Below, piece after piece: positions 8,178 through 17,117 of a DNA stretch of 64,000 nucleotides. Within the stretch, counting starts at the first letter, position 1. Each line of letters starts with the position of its first letter. Origin of the DNA: Pseudomonas gingeri (GTDB lineage Bacteria; Pseudomonadota; Gammaproteobacteria; Pseudomonadales; Pseudomonadaceae); assembly GCF_013385425.1 (NCBI RefSeq), contig NZ_JACAQA010000005.1, forward strand, positions 518,652 to 582,651, read 5' to 3'. Made by a program: the position numbers and the translations under genes. The notes beneath the pieces are model-generated. The model had not been told where the DNA came from and did not search any database. It saw only the letters and a program-made list of their open reading frames with translations.

Positions 8178-10229
8178 TCAGACCAGGCCGAGAACCTTGA
8201 ACACGAAGGCGTATTCGAGGGCTACGTCACGTAATCCCTGATAACGACCGCTCATGCCACCATGGCCAGCGTCCAGTTCGGTCTTGAGCAAGAGTAGATG
8301 CTCGTCGGTTTTCGTGGCGCGCAGTTTCGCTACCCACTTGGCCGCTTCCCAGTATTGCACGCGACTGTCGTTGTAGCCGGCGATCACCAGGGCGGCCGGG
8401 TAGGCCTGGGCGCGGACGTTTTCATACGGTGCGTAGGCCTTGATCCGCGCGTACACCTCGGGCTCCTCGGGGTTGCCCCATTCGTCGTATTCGGTGACGG
8501 TCAGCGGCAGGTCCGGGTCGAGCATGGTGTTCAGCACATCGACGAACGGCACTTCGGCGATGGCGGCCTGGAACAGCTCCGGGCGCTGGTTGAGCACGGC
8601 ACCGATCAACAGGCCGCCGGCACTGCCGCCGCTGATGGCCAGTTGTTTCGAGGTGGTCAGGCCTTCGGCGATCAGGTGCTCGGCGCAGGCGATAAAGTCG
8701 TCGAAGGTGTTCTGCTTGTGCGCCTGCTTGCCGGCGCGATACCAGGCTTCACCCAGTTCGCCGCCGCCACGCACATGGGCGATGGCGAAGGCCATGCCGC
8801 GTTCCAGCAGGCTCAGGCGGGCGTGGGAAAACCACGGATCGAGGCTTTCGCCGTAGGCGCCGTAGCCGTAGAGATAGAGCGGGGTGGCCTGGCCTTGCAG
8901 TTCGCGCTTGACCACCAGGCTGATGGGTACCTGGGTACCGTCCGCGGCGGTGGCCCAGAGACGCTGGCTGACGTAGGCGTCGGGGTCGAAATCGCCCAGC
9001 ACCGGGGTCTGCTTGAGGACGCTCTGTTCGCCGCTGGCCAGGGTCAGTTGGCGGATCTGGGCCGGCCGATTGAGGGCCTCGTAACGCAGGCGGATGGTCT
9101 GGCTGGTGAATTCCAGGCTGTCCTGCACGTAGAGGCTGTAGGCGGCATCCGGCAGGTGCACGCGATAGCTCGGCAGGCCCTGGGGGCGCACTTCGATGAT
9201 CGGCAAGCCACCTTCACGCAGGCTCAGGCACAGGGCCGAGGCGTTCAGGGTCAGGCCTTCGAGCATCACCTGGTCGTCGTGGGGCACCAGTAATTGCCAG
9301 TCGTCGCGGCCCGGTACGCCATGGTCCGGGGCGTGGAACAGGGCGAAGTTGATGCCGTCCTGGTTGCTGCGGATAAACCAGCTCCACTGTTCCTGGTGCT
9401 GGCCGTGGTCGACGAAGTACTCGTGGCCTTCGACCCGTGGCGCCAGGCAGGTAAAGGCCTGGGTCGGGGTATCGGCGTCCAGGGCCCAGGCTTCGCTGGT
9501 GGTCTTGCTGTTGAGCAGCACCACCAGTTGGCGTTCGGAACTGCTGCGGTAGCAGTGCAGGAAGAAGCGCCCGTCGGCTTCGTGCAGGACTTCCTCGGCC
9601 GTGCTGTCGCCGAGGCGGTGGCGGTACAGCTTGTGGGGCCGATGGGTGTCGTCCAGTTCGGCAAAAAACAGCGTCTGGCTGTCGTTGGCCCAGGTCATGC
9701 TGCCATCGCAGTCCTCGAACGGCAGTTCGCTGACCGCGCCGCTGTCGAGCTCCTTGACGTACAGGCGATAGACTTCTTCGCCGCTGGTGTCGAGGCTGTA
9801 GGCCAGGCGTTGGTGATCCGGGCTGACGCTGAAGGCACCGAGGGAGAAGAAGCCGCCCTTGGCCAGTATGTTGGGGTCGAGCAGCAGGGTTTCGGCGCTT
9901 TCATCCACCGTCAGACTGCCATCGGCCGGACGCGGGCAGCGGTAATGCCGCGGGTATTCGTCGCCGGCGGTGGTGCGGGTGTAGTACAGGAACGGTCCCC
10001 AGGGCGAGGGCAGGGACAGGTCGGTTTCGAGAATCCGCGCCTTGATCTCCTCGAACAGGCTTTCGCGCAGTTTGCCTTGATCGGCCAGTTGCGCTTCCTG
10101 GTAGCTGTTTTCGGCCTTGAGGTAGTCGAGCACGGCATCGCTGTCGCGTTCCTGCAACCAGGCGTAAGGGTCCGCGCCCGCGTCGCGGCGGGCAATCGGG
10201 GCGCTGTTGACGTTGCTATCGAAGGACAT
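8178..10229 (-). CDS. ptrB: Oligopeptidase B (S9A serine peptidase)
   Basis: This 683-residue protein has the family layout: an N-terminal segment with DPYAWLQERDS, a beta-propeller in the middle and a C-terminal alpha/beta hydrolase domain. The catalytic serine is in ISGGSAGGLL (near residue 535), the aspartate in AGYNDSRVQYWE (near 619) and the histidine in DAGHGGMSGRYQ (near 654). It cleaves after Lys and Arg in small peptides, usually in the cytosol; no signal peptide is seen. The ATG at 10227-10229 has GAGAG about 6 bases upstream and is preferred to a TTG two codons earlier. Confidence 0.93.
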   Translation of the reverse strand: MSFDSNVNSAPIARRDAGADPYAWLQERDSDAVLDYLKAENSYQEAQLADQGKLRESLFEEIKARILETDLSLPSPWGPFLYYTRTTAGDEYPRHYRCPRPADGSLTVDESAETLLLDPNILAKGGFFSLGAFSVSPDHQRLAYSLDTSGEEVYRLYVKELDSGAVSELPFEDCDGSMTWANDSQTLFFAELDDTHRPHKLYRHRLGDSTAEEVLHEADGRFFLHCYRSSSERQLVVLLNSKTTSEAWALDADTPTQAFTCLAPRVEGHEYFVDHGQHQEQWSWFIRSNQDGINFALFHAPDHGVPGRDDWQLLVPHDDQVMLEGLTLNASALCLSLREGGLPIIEVRPQGLPSYRVHLPDAAYSLYVQDSLEFTSQTIRLRYEALNRPAQIRQLTLASGEQSVLKQTPVLGDFDPDAYVSQRLWATAADGTQVPISLVVKRELQGQATPLYLYGYGAYGESLDPWFSHARLSLLERGMAFAIAHVRGGGELGEAWYRAGKQAHKQNTFDDFIACAEHLIAEGLTTSKQLAISGGSAGGLLIGAVLNQRPELFQAAIAEVPFVDVLNTMLDPDLPLTVTEYDEWGNPEEPEVYARIKAYAPYENVRAQAYPAALVIAGYNDSRVQYWEAAKWVAKLRATKTDEHLLLLKTELDAGHGGMSGRYQGLRDVALEYAFVFKVLGLV

Positions 10230-10318
10230 GGGCAACTCTCTGTTGGCTGATCGCTGACGGCGGGGCAGCCGGACCGGCGAAAAGCCGTTATCATAAGCGT
10301 CTACTTGCCAGCCTTGCC

Positions 10319-10819
10319 ATGGACACCATGACCGAGAACGACTATTTGATCGCCTGGGGCTGCTACGCCTTCGCCGCCTTGGGCTGCTTGTTGGTGTGGT
10401 TTCGCCTGACCCGCTGGATCTGGCGCTGGCTGCGGGAGCCGCTGCGGGTGGTGATGGCGGTGCTGCTGTTCAGCCCGACCATTATCGACCCGGTGAAGGA
10501 AAAATTCGCCCCGGCGGTGGCCATTACAGCCCTGGACCTGATGTTCAAGGTCGGCAACAACGCCTGGCGCGCGGTTTCCGATCTGTTCATGTACCTGATG
10601 ATCGCCGTGGGCGTCTATCTGCTCTTCGCGCTGATCCGCTGGCCCATCGAGCGCTCCATCAAGGCCCGTCGCCCGCAGCCCGTCGCGGCCGGCACTGTCC
10701 CGGCGACCGAGCCCGAGGAAGACGATCAACCGTTCAGCGCAGCCGAGCGCAACGAGCGTTTTGGCCGTCAGCCGCCGACCGGTGGCAATGGTCGCCCGCG
10801 GGTCGAACCGCGTCTGTAA
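10319..10819 (+). CDS. Conserved inner-membrane protein of unknown function
   Basis: This 166-residue protein has an N-terminal membrane segment (YLIAWGCYAFAALGCLLVWF), then WRWLREPLRVVMAVLLFSP and a third hydrophobic helix (LFMYLMIAVGVYLLFALI). A cytoplasmic, charged, proline-rich tail of about 55 residues follows. A second ATG at 10328 could also serve as start. It lies 32 bases ahead of the amidotransferase gene and may share its transcript. I do not recognise a function. Confidence 0.7.
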   Translation: MDTMTENDYLIAWGCYAFAALGCLLVWFRLTRWIWRWLREPLRVVMAVLLFSPTIIDPVKEKFAPAVAITALDLMFKVGNNAWRAVSDLFMYLMIAVGVYLLFALIRWPIERSIKARRPQPVAAGTVPATEPEEDDQPFSAAERNERFGRQPPTGGNGRPRVEPRL

Positions 10820-10851
10820 GCGCGTCACTGCATTGAAGCGAGAGTCCGAGC

Positions 10852-11628
10852 ATGTGTGAATTGTTGGGCATGAGCGCCAATGTACCGACCGATATCGTTT
10901 TCAGCTTTACCGGCCTGATGCAGCGCGGGGGGCGTACCGGCCCCCATCGTGACGGCTGGGGCATCGCCTTCTACGAAGGCCGTGGCTTGCGGCTGTTCCA
11001 GGACCCGGCGGCGAGCTGCGAGTCCGAGGTCGCGAACCTGGTGCAGCGTTACCCGATCAAGAGCGAAGTGGTGATCGGGCATATCCGCCAGGCCAATGTC
11101 GGCAAGGTCTGCCTGTCCAATACCCATCCCTTTGTCCGTGAACTGTGGGGCCGCAACTGGTGTTTCGCCCATAATGGCCAGTTGGCGGACTTCCAGCCGC
11201 CGACCAGCTTTTATCGTCCGGTAGGCGATACCGACAGCGAAGCGGCCTTCTGCGACCTGCTCAACCGTGTGCGCCAGGCCTTTCCGGAGCCGGTGGACAT
11301 CGAAGTACTGCTGCCGTCCCTGGTCCAGGCTTGTGCCGAATATCGCGCTAAGGGCGTGTTCAACTGCCTGCTCAGCGACGGCGACTGGCTGTTCTGCTAT
11401 TGCTCGACCAAGTTGGCGCAAATCACCCGGCGCGCGCCGTTCGGGCCGGCGCGGTTGAAGGATGTCGATGTGATCGTCGACTTCCAGGCCGAAACCACGC
11501 CCAATGACGTGGTGACGGTGATCGCCACCGAACCTTTGACCGAAAACGAAACCTGGACCCGCTACGAACCGGGCCAATGGAGTCTGTGGCGACGCGGTGA
11601 ATGCGTCAGCCAGGGCCAAACCGAATAA
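10852..11628 (+). CDS. Class II glutamine amidotransferase (YafJ-like)
   Basis: This 258-residue protein begins MCELLGMSAN, so Cys2 becomes the N-terminal nucleophile after methionine removal, as in Ntn-type glutaminases. Further family marks are HRDGWGIAFYEG, VVIGHIRQAN, FAHNGQL and PVGDTDSEAAF. Stand-alone YafJ-like proteins hydrolyse glutamine or gamma-glutamyl amides; the acceptor is unknown. It is followed 11 bases later by the DUF2937 gene, which suggests one operon. Confidence 0.85.
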   Translation: MCELLGMSANVPTDIVFSFTGLMQRGGRTGPHRDGWGIAFYEGRGLRLFQDPAASCESEVANLVQRYPIKSEVVIGHIRQANVGKVCLSNTHPFVRELWGRNWCFAHNGQLADFQPPTSFYRPVGDTDSEAAFCDLLNRVRQAFPEPVDIEVLLPSLVQACAEYRAKGVFNCLLSDGDWLFCYCSTKLAQITRRAPFGPARLKDVDVIVDFQAETTPNDVVTVIATEPLTENETWTRYEPGQWSLWRRGECVSQGQTE

Positions 11629-11639
11629 GGAAGTCCGTT

Positions 11640-12173
11640 ATGTGGTTGAGTTACCTGCGGCTGATTCTGTTTACCCTGGGGCTGTTGATCGGTGTCCAGG
11701 TACCGGGTTTTATCAATGACTATGCCAAGCGGGTCGAAGCGCATCTGATAGAAGCGCAGACCAACCTCCAGGGTTTCCAGAAGACCGCCGAGCAGTTCTT
11801 CAACGGTGATCTGCAGGCCTTGGTGGCGCATTATCGCGCCAGTGACGACCCGGTGTTCCGCAGCGATGCCGATAGCCTTGGCAACTTGCTCACCCGTCAG
11901 CGCCTGCTGGACGACCAGTTCCAGGCGATGCAGGGCCCCTGGTACAAACGCGCGTTACAGGTGGCGTATGCGGCCGATCCGGATATCCGCCAGGAAACCT
12001 TGCAGGGCTACACCTACCAGGTCCTGTTGTCGCCCGAGGCGATCGGCTGGGCGATGGGCGCGGCGCTGTTGTTCTCGTTCGTGATCGAAGGCTTCTTCCG
12101 CCTGGTGGATTGGGTGGTGCTGGGCGGCAAGCGCCAGCGTGAACGCCTGGCGCGGCGCGAACGAGGTTATTGA
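11640..12173 (+). CDS. DUF2937 family membrane protein
   Basis: This 177-residue protein has an N-terminal membrane helix (YLRLILFTLGLLIGVQV), a mostly helical periplasmic stretch of about 120 residues and a second membrane helix near the end (IGWAMGAALLFSFVIEGFF). A basic tail with KRQRERLARRERG follows. This is the DUF2937 layout; its function is not established. AAGG precedes the ATG at 11640. The last 7 bases overlap the end of the opposing LysR gene. Confidence 0.8.
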   Translation: MWLSYLRLILFTLGLLIGVQVPGFINDYAKRVEAHLIEAQTNLQGFQKTAEQFFNGDLQALVAHYRASDDPVFRSDADSLGNLLTRQRLLDDQFQAMQGPWYKRALQVAYAADPDIRQETLQGYTYQVLLSPEAIGWAMGAALLFSFVIEGFFRLVDWVVLGGKRQRERLARRERGY

Positions 12174-13099
12174 CCGGGGAGGGCGGGCTTGCTCAGGACC
12201 ACATACTGCTCGCCCATCTTGTCCGCATAGCTGTGCAAGACCTCCTGGCACAGCGCGACAATTTCCTCCACCAACTCCACGCCGACCCGCCAGGACACCA
12301 CCACTTCCAGGTTCGGCGGGCGGACGTCCAAGGCCAGCAAGGTCAACTCGCCGCGCATCAGCTCTTCGCGCACCAGCACCGACGGCAGGGCGCCGATACC
12401 GAAACCATCACGCAATAGCCGGGTAATCGCCGACACCGAGTTGACGCAGTTCAGCCGCGGCGTCGGCACGCCATGGACCTGCATCAGGCCCAGGATTTCC
12501 TGATGCGGCCGCGAGTTTTTCGAGAAGGTCACGATGCGCTCCCGGGCGATCTCGGCCAGGCTTGCGTATTCGCGGTTATAGATCGAGTTGCTGGCCACCA
12601 CCCAGCCCATCGGGTGGCTGATCAGCTTCAGGCTGCGAATCGATTCCTGGCGCAACAGGTCGGTTTGCAGCACCAGGTCGAGAAAACCTTTTTGCAGCTG
12701 ATCGCAGAGGTTCAGCGCGGTATCGGCCACCAGTTCGATTTCCACCAGCGGAAAACGATCCGACATCTGCGCCACCAACGGGCTGAGCCAGGTATGGATG
12801 ACCGTGTCCATCACCCCGATGCGCAGGCGCCCGACCTTGGTCGAACTGATCTCGATGGCATGCTTGAGGGCCTGCATGGTGTCCATCATCTGCTCGGCAT
12901 AGTCGAGCACCTTGAGCCCTTCGGGAGTCAGGCTGACGCCGCGTGAATCGCGCAGGAACAGCTTCACCCCGAGCTCACCTTCGAGCACCGCGATACGGCT
13001 GGAAATGGACGCCTGGGTGGTGAAGAGCTTGTCCGCCGTCAGGCGAAAACTCTTCAGTCGTGCTACCCAGACGAAGGTCTCGAGAAATTTGAGGTTCAT
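12167..13099 (-). CDS. LysR-family regulator, probably of the pxp operon
   Basis: This 310-residue protein has an N-terminal winged helix (about residues 1-62: KFLETFVWVARLKSFRLTA, then TTQASISSRIAVLEGELG) and a substrate-binding-like effector domain (GRLRIGVMDTVIHTW onward). It is divergent from the MFS-pxpABC unit with about 158 bases between the starts, the usual place of a LysR activator for a catabolic operon. 5-oxoproline or a derivative would be the expected effector; this is inference from position. Confidence 0.88.
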   Translation of the reverse strand: MNLKFLETFVWVARLKSFRLTADKLFTTQASISSRIAVLEGELGVKLFLRDSRGVSLTPEGLKVLDYAEQMMDTMQALKHAIEISSTKVGRLRIGVMDTVIHTWLSPLVAQMSDRFPLVEIELVADTALNLCDQLQKGFLDLVLQTDLLRQESIRSLKLISHPMGWVVASNSIYNREYASLAEIARERIVTFSKNSRPHQEILGLMQVHGVPTPRLNCVNSVSAITRLLRDGFGIGALPSVLVREELMRGELTLLALDVRPPNLEVVVSWRVGVELVEEIVALCQEVLHSYADKMGEQYVVLSKPALPGQ

Positions 13100-13257
13100 G
13101 CAATCAACTTTTTCTTATGCCAGGGCAGGACTTTAATTAGTTGGACGCAGAGGGCACGGCCAACGAAAAATGGCCTTCGACCGGTCAGGCACGATAAGCC
13201 TATGCCCCGCTGGTCGCCAGAACAATACCAATAAGTTTTATGCGGAGAACTTCCCCC

Positions 13258-14544
13258 ATGACTACGCCAGGCTCGCTGGATGTCACCCAAGCCGAGGGCC
13301 CACCCGGTCCGTTCACTTGGTATCGCAACCTCGATCAGCAGGAGCGTCGTACGTTCTGGAGTTGCAAGATCGGTTACGGCCTGGATGGCATGGACACCCA
13401 GATGCTCAGTTTCGTCATCCCGACGTTGATCGCCCTCTGGGGCCTCACCACCGGCCAGGCCGGGCTGATTTCCACCAGTACCCTGATTGCCTCGGCCCTT
13501 GGTGGCTGGATCGCCGGGATTCTCTCCGACCGCATCGGCCGGGTACGCACCTTGCAACTGACGGTGCTCTGGTTCGCCGTGTTCACCTTTCTCTGCGGCT
13601 TTGCCCAGAACTACCACCAGTTGCTGGTGGCCCGGACCTTGATGGGCTTCGGTTTCGGCGGGGAATGGACCGCCGGTGCGGTGCTGATGGGCGAGGTGAT
13701 CCGCGCCAAGGATCGCGGCAAGGCGGTCGGCATGGTGCAATCGGGCTGGGCCCTGGGCTGGGGTTTGACCGCGATCCTCTATGCATTGTTGTTTTCCCTG
13801 CTGCCGCCCGAGGACGCCTGGCGTGCCCTGTTCGTGTTGGGCATCGTGCCGGCGATTTTTGTGATTTTCGTTCGGCGCCTGGTCAAGGACCCGGAGGTCT
13901 ATCGCCAGGCCAAGAACCAGGAAGCCCCGAGCAACCCGACGCACTTCTACGAGATCTTTGCCCCGGGCATGCTCAGTACGACCCTGCGGGCTTCCCTGTT
14001 GACCACCGGCGCGCTGGGTGGTTATTACGCCATCACCGCCTGGTTGCCGACCTATCTGAAGACCGAGCGCGGCCTGAGCGTACTCGGCACGGGCGGTTAC
14101 CTGGCCATGGTGATCGCCGGTTCCTACATCGGTTATGTGATCAGCGCGTACCTGACCGATCTGCTGGGGCGCAAGAAGAACTTCATCCTGTTCGCCGTCG
14201 GCTCCTTCATTATCGTGCTGTTGTACACCCAGCTGCAGGTCAGCAACGAAGTCATGCTCTGGCTGGGCTTGCCCCTGGGCTTTTTCGCCTCGGGGATTTT
14301 CAGCGGCATGGGCGCGTTTCTCACCGAACTGTTCCCTACGCGGATTCGCGGTTCGGGCCAAGGTTTTTGCTACAACATCGGGCGGGCATTGGCGGCGTTT
14401 TTTCCGCTGCTGATCGGCCTGCTCAGCCAGAAAGTGTCCTTGAGCCTGGGGATCGGCGCTTTTGCCGCCGTGTCCTACGGCGTGGTGATTCTCGCGGCCC
14501 TGAGCCTGCCGGAAACCCGTGGCAAGGAACTCGAAGCGCAGTAA
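13258..14544 (+). CDS. MFS transporter, probable 5-oxoproline (pyroglutamate) importer
   Basis: This is a 428-residue, twelve-helix major facilitator protein. The loop 2-3 signature appears as GILSDRIGRVRTL and its repeat in the second half as YLTDLLGRKKNF. GYGLDGMDTQ in helix 1 and RTLMGFGFGGEWTAG in helix 4-5 resemble the organic acid/aromatic acid carrier group. It sits directly before pxpA (63 bases), so import of pyroglutamate is the simplest reading. The ATG at 13258 follows GGAG by 10 bases. Substrate is inferred from context only. Confidence 0.85.
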   Translation: MTTPGSLDVTQAEGPPGPFTWYRNLDQQERRTFWSCKIGYGLDGMDTQMLSFVIPTLIALWGLTTGQAGLISTSTLIASALGGWIAGILSDRIGRVRTLQLTVLWFAVFTFLCGFAQNYHQLLVARTLMGFGFGGEWTAGAVLMGEVIRAKDRGKAVGMVQSGWALGWGLTAILYALLFSLLPPEDAWRALFVLGIVPAIFVIFVRRLVKDPEVYRQAKNQEAPSNPTHFYEIFAPGMLSTTLRASLLTTGALGGYYAITAWLPTYLKTERGLSVLGTGGYLAMVIAGSYIGYVISAYLTDLLGRKKNFILFAVGSFIIVLLYTQLQVSNEVMLWLGLPLGFFASGIFSGMGAFLTELFPTRIRGSGQGFCYNIGRALAAFFPLLIGLLSQKVSLSLGIGAFAAVSYGVVILAALSLPETRGKELEAQ

Positions 14545-14607
14545 TCTGTGGGTATTTGCGAAAAGTCCCACATTAAGAAAAGTTAAAAGCCCACAGGAGC
14601 AACCACC

Positions 14608-15360
14608 GTGAGCCGCTTGTTATTGAATTGCGATATCGGCGAAAGCTATGGCAACTGGACCATGGGTCTGGATGCGCAGGTCATGCCGTTTATCGATTGC
14701 GCCAATGTGGCCTGCGGTTATCACGCGGGCGATCCGAGCATCATGCGCAAGACGGTGACGCTGGCCCTGGCCAACGATGTGCGTATCGGGGCCCATCCGG
14801 CCTATCCCGATCTGGTGGGGTTCGGCCGCCGCTCCATGGCCTGCACGCCCCAGGAAATCCAGGATCTGCTGCATTACCAGATCGGCGCGCTGGACGGCAT
14901 CTGCCGGGCGCAGGGCGCCCGGGTCAGTTACGTCAAGCCCCACGGCGCGATGTACAACGACATGATGGCCAATCCCGAGCAACTGCGGGCGGTGATCCAG
15001 GCGATTGCCGCCTACGGCGGGGACCTGCCGTTGATGCTGCTGGCGATGCGCGACAACAGCGCGGCCCAGGCCCTGGGCGATGAATACGGCGTCGAGTTGT
15101 GGTTCGAGGCTTTTGCCGATCGTGCCTACGACAGCGCCGGGCGCCTGGTCTCCCGGCAGTTGCCCGGTGCCGTGCATCACGAGCCTGAACGGATCGTCGA
15201 GCAGGCCCTGACCATTGCCCGTGGTGACAACCTTATCGCCAGCGATGGCAGTGCGCTGCGCCTGCAGGCCAATACCCTGTGCGTGCACGGCGACAACGCC
15301 AGTTCGGTGGCTGCGGTGCAGCGTATCCGCGAGGCCCTGGATCGGCAGCCCGCCGTATGA
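14608..15360 (+). CDS. pxpA: 5-oxoprolinase subunit PxpA
   Basis: This 250-residue LamB/YcsF-family protein begins [28 protein letters not shown] follows, then [26 protein letters not shown] and [15 protein letters not shown]. PxpA works with PxpBC to hydrolyse 5-oxo-L-proline to glutamate with ATP in the cytosol. The start is GTG with AGGAG 8 bases upstream. The stop overlaps the pxpB start (ATGA), so the genes are translationally coupled. Confidence 0.93.
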   Translation: MSRLLLNCDIGESYGNWTMGLDAQVMPFIDCANVACGYHAGDPSIMRKTVTLALANDVRIGAHPAYPDLVGFGRRSMACTPQEIQDLLHYQIGALDGICRAQGARVSYVKPHGAMYNDMMANPEQLRAVIQAIAAYGGDLPLMLLAMRDNSAAQALGDEYGVELWFEAFADRAYDSAGRLVSRQLPGAVHHEPERIVEQALTIARGDNLIASDGSALRLQANTLCVHGDNASSVAAVQRIREALDRQPAV

Positions 15361-16061
15361 AGCCACGGATCGAAGTGGTCGGGATCGACTGTCTGATGGT
15401 GCGGCTGTTCGAGGTGATCGCCGAGGAAAACATGCCGTGGATGCTCGCCGCCGGCGAGCGTTTGCGGGCAGGATTTGCCGGGCACCTGATCGACCTGGTG
15501 CCGTCCTATACCACCTTGATGGTGCATTACGACCTGCTGGCGTTGAGCCCGTCCCAGGCCCGGGAGCTGATTGCCGAGGCCTTGACCGATCTGACCCCGA
15601 GCAGCGGGGCTGACGGTCAATGCCATGTGTTGCCGGTGTGGTACGACCCGAGTGTCGGTCCGGAGCTGGGCTTGTTGGCCGAACGCAGCGGCTGGTCGGT
15701 CAGCGAGGTGATTCGCCGTCACAGCGAGCGCGAGTATCAAGTGTTCGCCTTGGGTTTTGCCCCGGGGTTCGCCTTTATGGGATTGGTCGACGAACGACTG
15801 GCCGCGCCGCGGATCAGCACGCCGCGCAAGCGGGTGGCGGCGGGGAGCGTGGGCATTGCCGAGCGCCAGACCGCGGCTTACCCGGTGGTTTCCCCGGGGG
15901 GCTGGAACCTGATCGGGCGGACACCGAGCAAACTGTTCGACCGTGAACGTGACGGTTATAGCCTGATGCAGCCGGGCGATACGGTGCGTTTTGCCGCGAT
16001 CGATCACGCTGAATTCATTACGTTGGGCGGCGATGACACGCCGCTGGAGGGCTTGGCATGA
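15357..16061 (+). CDS. pxpB: 5-oxoprolinase subunit PxpB (KipI-like)
   Basis: This 234-residue protein carries the KipI/PxpB marks [48 protein letters not shown], and [16 protein letters not shown]. Together with PxpC it forms the ATP-using part of prokaryotic 5-oxoprolinase. It overlaps pxpA by 4 bases at the start (15357-15360) and pxpC by 4 bases at the end. Confidence 0.93.
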   Translation: MKPRIEVVGIDCLMVRLFEVIAEENMPWMLAAGERLRAGFAGHLIDLVPSYTTLMVHYDLLALSPSQARELIAEALTDLTPSSGADGQCHVLPVWYDPSVGPELGLLAERSGWSVSEVIRRHSEREYQVFALGFAPGFAFMGLVDERLAAPRISTPRKRVAAGSVGIAERQTAAYPVVSPGGWNLIGRTPSKLFDRERDGYSLMQPGDTVRFAAIDHAEFITLGGDDTPLEGLA

Positions 16062-16975
16062 GCCATCTGTCGATCGAGGCGAGTACACCTCTGTGCCTGT
16101 TGCAGGATGCGGGGCGGTTTGGCGTGCGTCATCTGGGCGTGACCCAGGGCGGTGCGCTGGATTGGGTATCGATGTTCTGGGCCAACCATCTGCTGGGCAA
16201 TGCGCCGGACGCCGCGGTGGTGGAAGTGACCTTGGGCGGGCTGACGCTGGTGGCTGAGGAGGATTGCTGCCTGGCCCTGGCCGGTGCCGATCTCGGCGCG
16301 CGGGTGGATGGTCAGGCGTTGGCACCCTGGTGCAGTTTTGTCTTGAGGAAAGGCCAGCGTCTGCAATTGACGCAGCCGTTGTCGGGGGCGCGGGCGTATC
16401 TGGCGGCGCCGGGTGGTTTTATCGCGCCGCAGGTCCTTGGCAGTGCCGCTTGTGTGGTTCGTGAGGAACTCGGTGGGCTGGATGGTATGGGGCGGCCCTT
16501 GGCCAAGGGTGGGCGTTTGGAGTATCGCGGGGAGGCGTCGACGCCGAGAGGATTGTCAGGGGCGCAGGTGCCGGATTTCAGTTCCAGTGCGCCGTTGCAG
16601 GTGGTGCTCGGGGCGCAGATCGGTGAGTTCAGCGGGCAAAGTCTGTTCGATGCATTCAACAGTGTCTGGACCCTGGACAGTCGCGCCGATCGCATGGGGA
16701 TTAGGCTGTTGGGGCCGGAGTTGAAGTACCAGGGCGAGCCGATGATTTCCGAGGGCATTCCCCTGGGAGCGATCCAGGTGCCGCCGGATGGGCAGCCGAT
16801 TGTATTGCTCAACGACCGGCAGACCATTGGTGGTTATCCACGTTTGGGGGCGTTGACGCCATTGTCGCTGGCGCGATTGGCGCAATGTCTGCCAGGGACC
16901 CAGATCAGGCTGGCGCCGGTGGTGCAGGAGACGGCGCATCGGCAGCAGGTCGAATTCATGCGCCGGTTCGCCTGA
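16058..16975 (+). CDS. pxpC: 5-oxoprolinase subunit PxpC (KipA-like)
   Basis: This 305-residue protein has the family patterns LLQDAGRFGVRHLGVTQGGALD near the start, LPG-type beta-rich core with AYLAAPGG, and GEPMISEGIPLGAIQVPPDG followed by LLNDRQTIGGYPRLG. In databases it is often called biotin-dependent carboxylase-like. With PxpA and PxpB it hydrolyses 5-oxoproline. It is the last gene of the operon; a REPIN starts 12 bases after its stop. Confidence 0.93.
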   Translation: MSHLSIEASTPLCLLQDAGRFGVRHLGVTQGGALDWVSMFWANHLLGNAPDAAVVEVTLGGLTLVAEEDCCLALAGADLGARVDGQALAPWCSFVLRKGQRLQLTQPLSGARAYLAAPGGFIAPQVLGSAACVVREELGGLDGMGRPLAKGGRLEYRGEASTPRGLSGAQVPDFSSSAPLQVVLGAQIGEFSGQSLFDAFNSVWTLDSRADRMGIRLLGPELKYQGEPMISEGIPLGAIQVPPDGQPIVLLNDRQTIGGYPRLGALTPLSLARLAQCLPGTQIRLAPVVQETAHRQQVEFMRRFA

Positions 16976-16986
16976 CACCGCCCCCC

Positions 16987-17086
16987 TGTAGGAGCGAGCT
17001 TGCTCGCGATGGTAGCCCAGGCACCGTGGGGGATCAGGTGCCCCGCGTCATCGTTAACGACCATCGCGAGCAAGCTCGCTCCTACA
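16987..17086. repeat. REPIN: two inverted REP sequences (GAGCTTGCTCGC type)
   Basis: A REP unit TGTAGGAGCGAGCTTGCTCG (16987 onward to 17010) and its inverted copy (17063-17086) flank a 52-base centre. Each REP can form its own hairpin, and the pair can form one long hairpin. This is the standard doublet of Pseudomonas fluorescens-group genomes, moved by RAYT transposases elsewhere in the chromosome. It lies between the convergent ends of pxpC and the VWA gene. Confidence 0.9.
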
Positions 17087-17117
17087 GGGATCGTGCGTCG
17101 GACCGGTCGATGCGGTT

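Noticed and set aside
13096-14571. A 491-codon minus-strand frame over the MFS gene
   Set aside because: It is the shadow of the MFS gene, with composition typical of antisense frames in GC-rich DNA.
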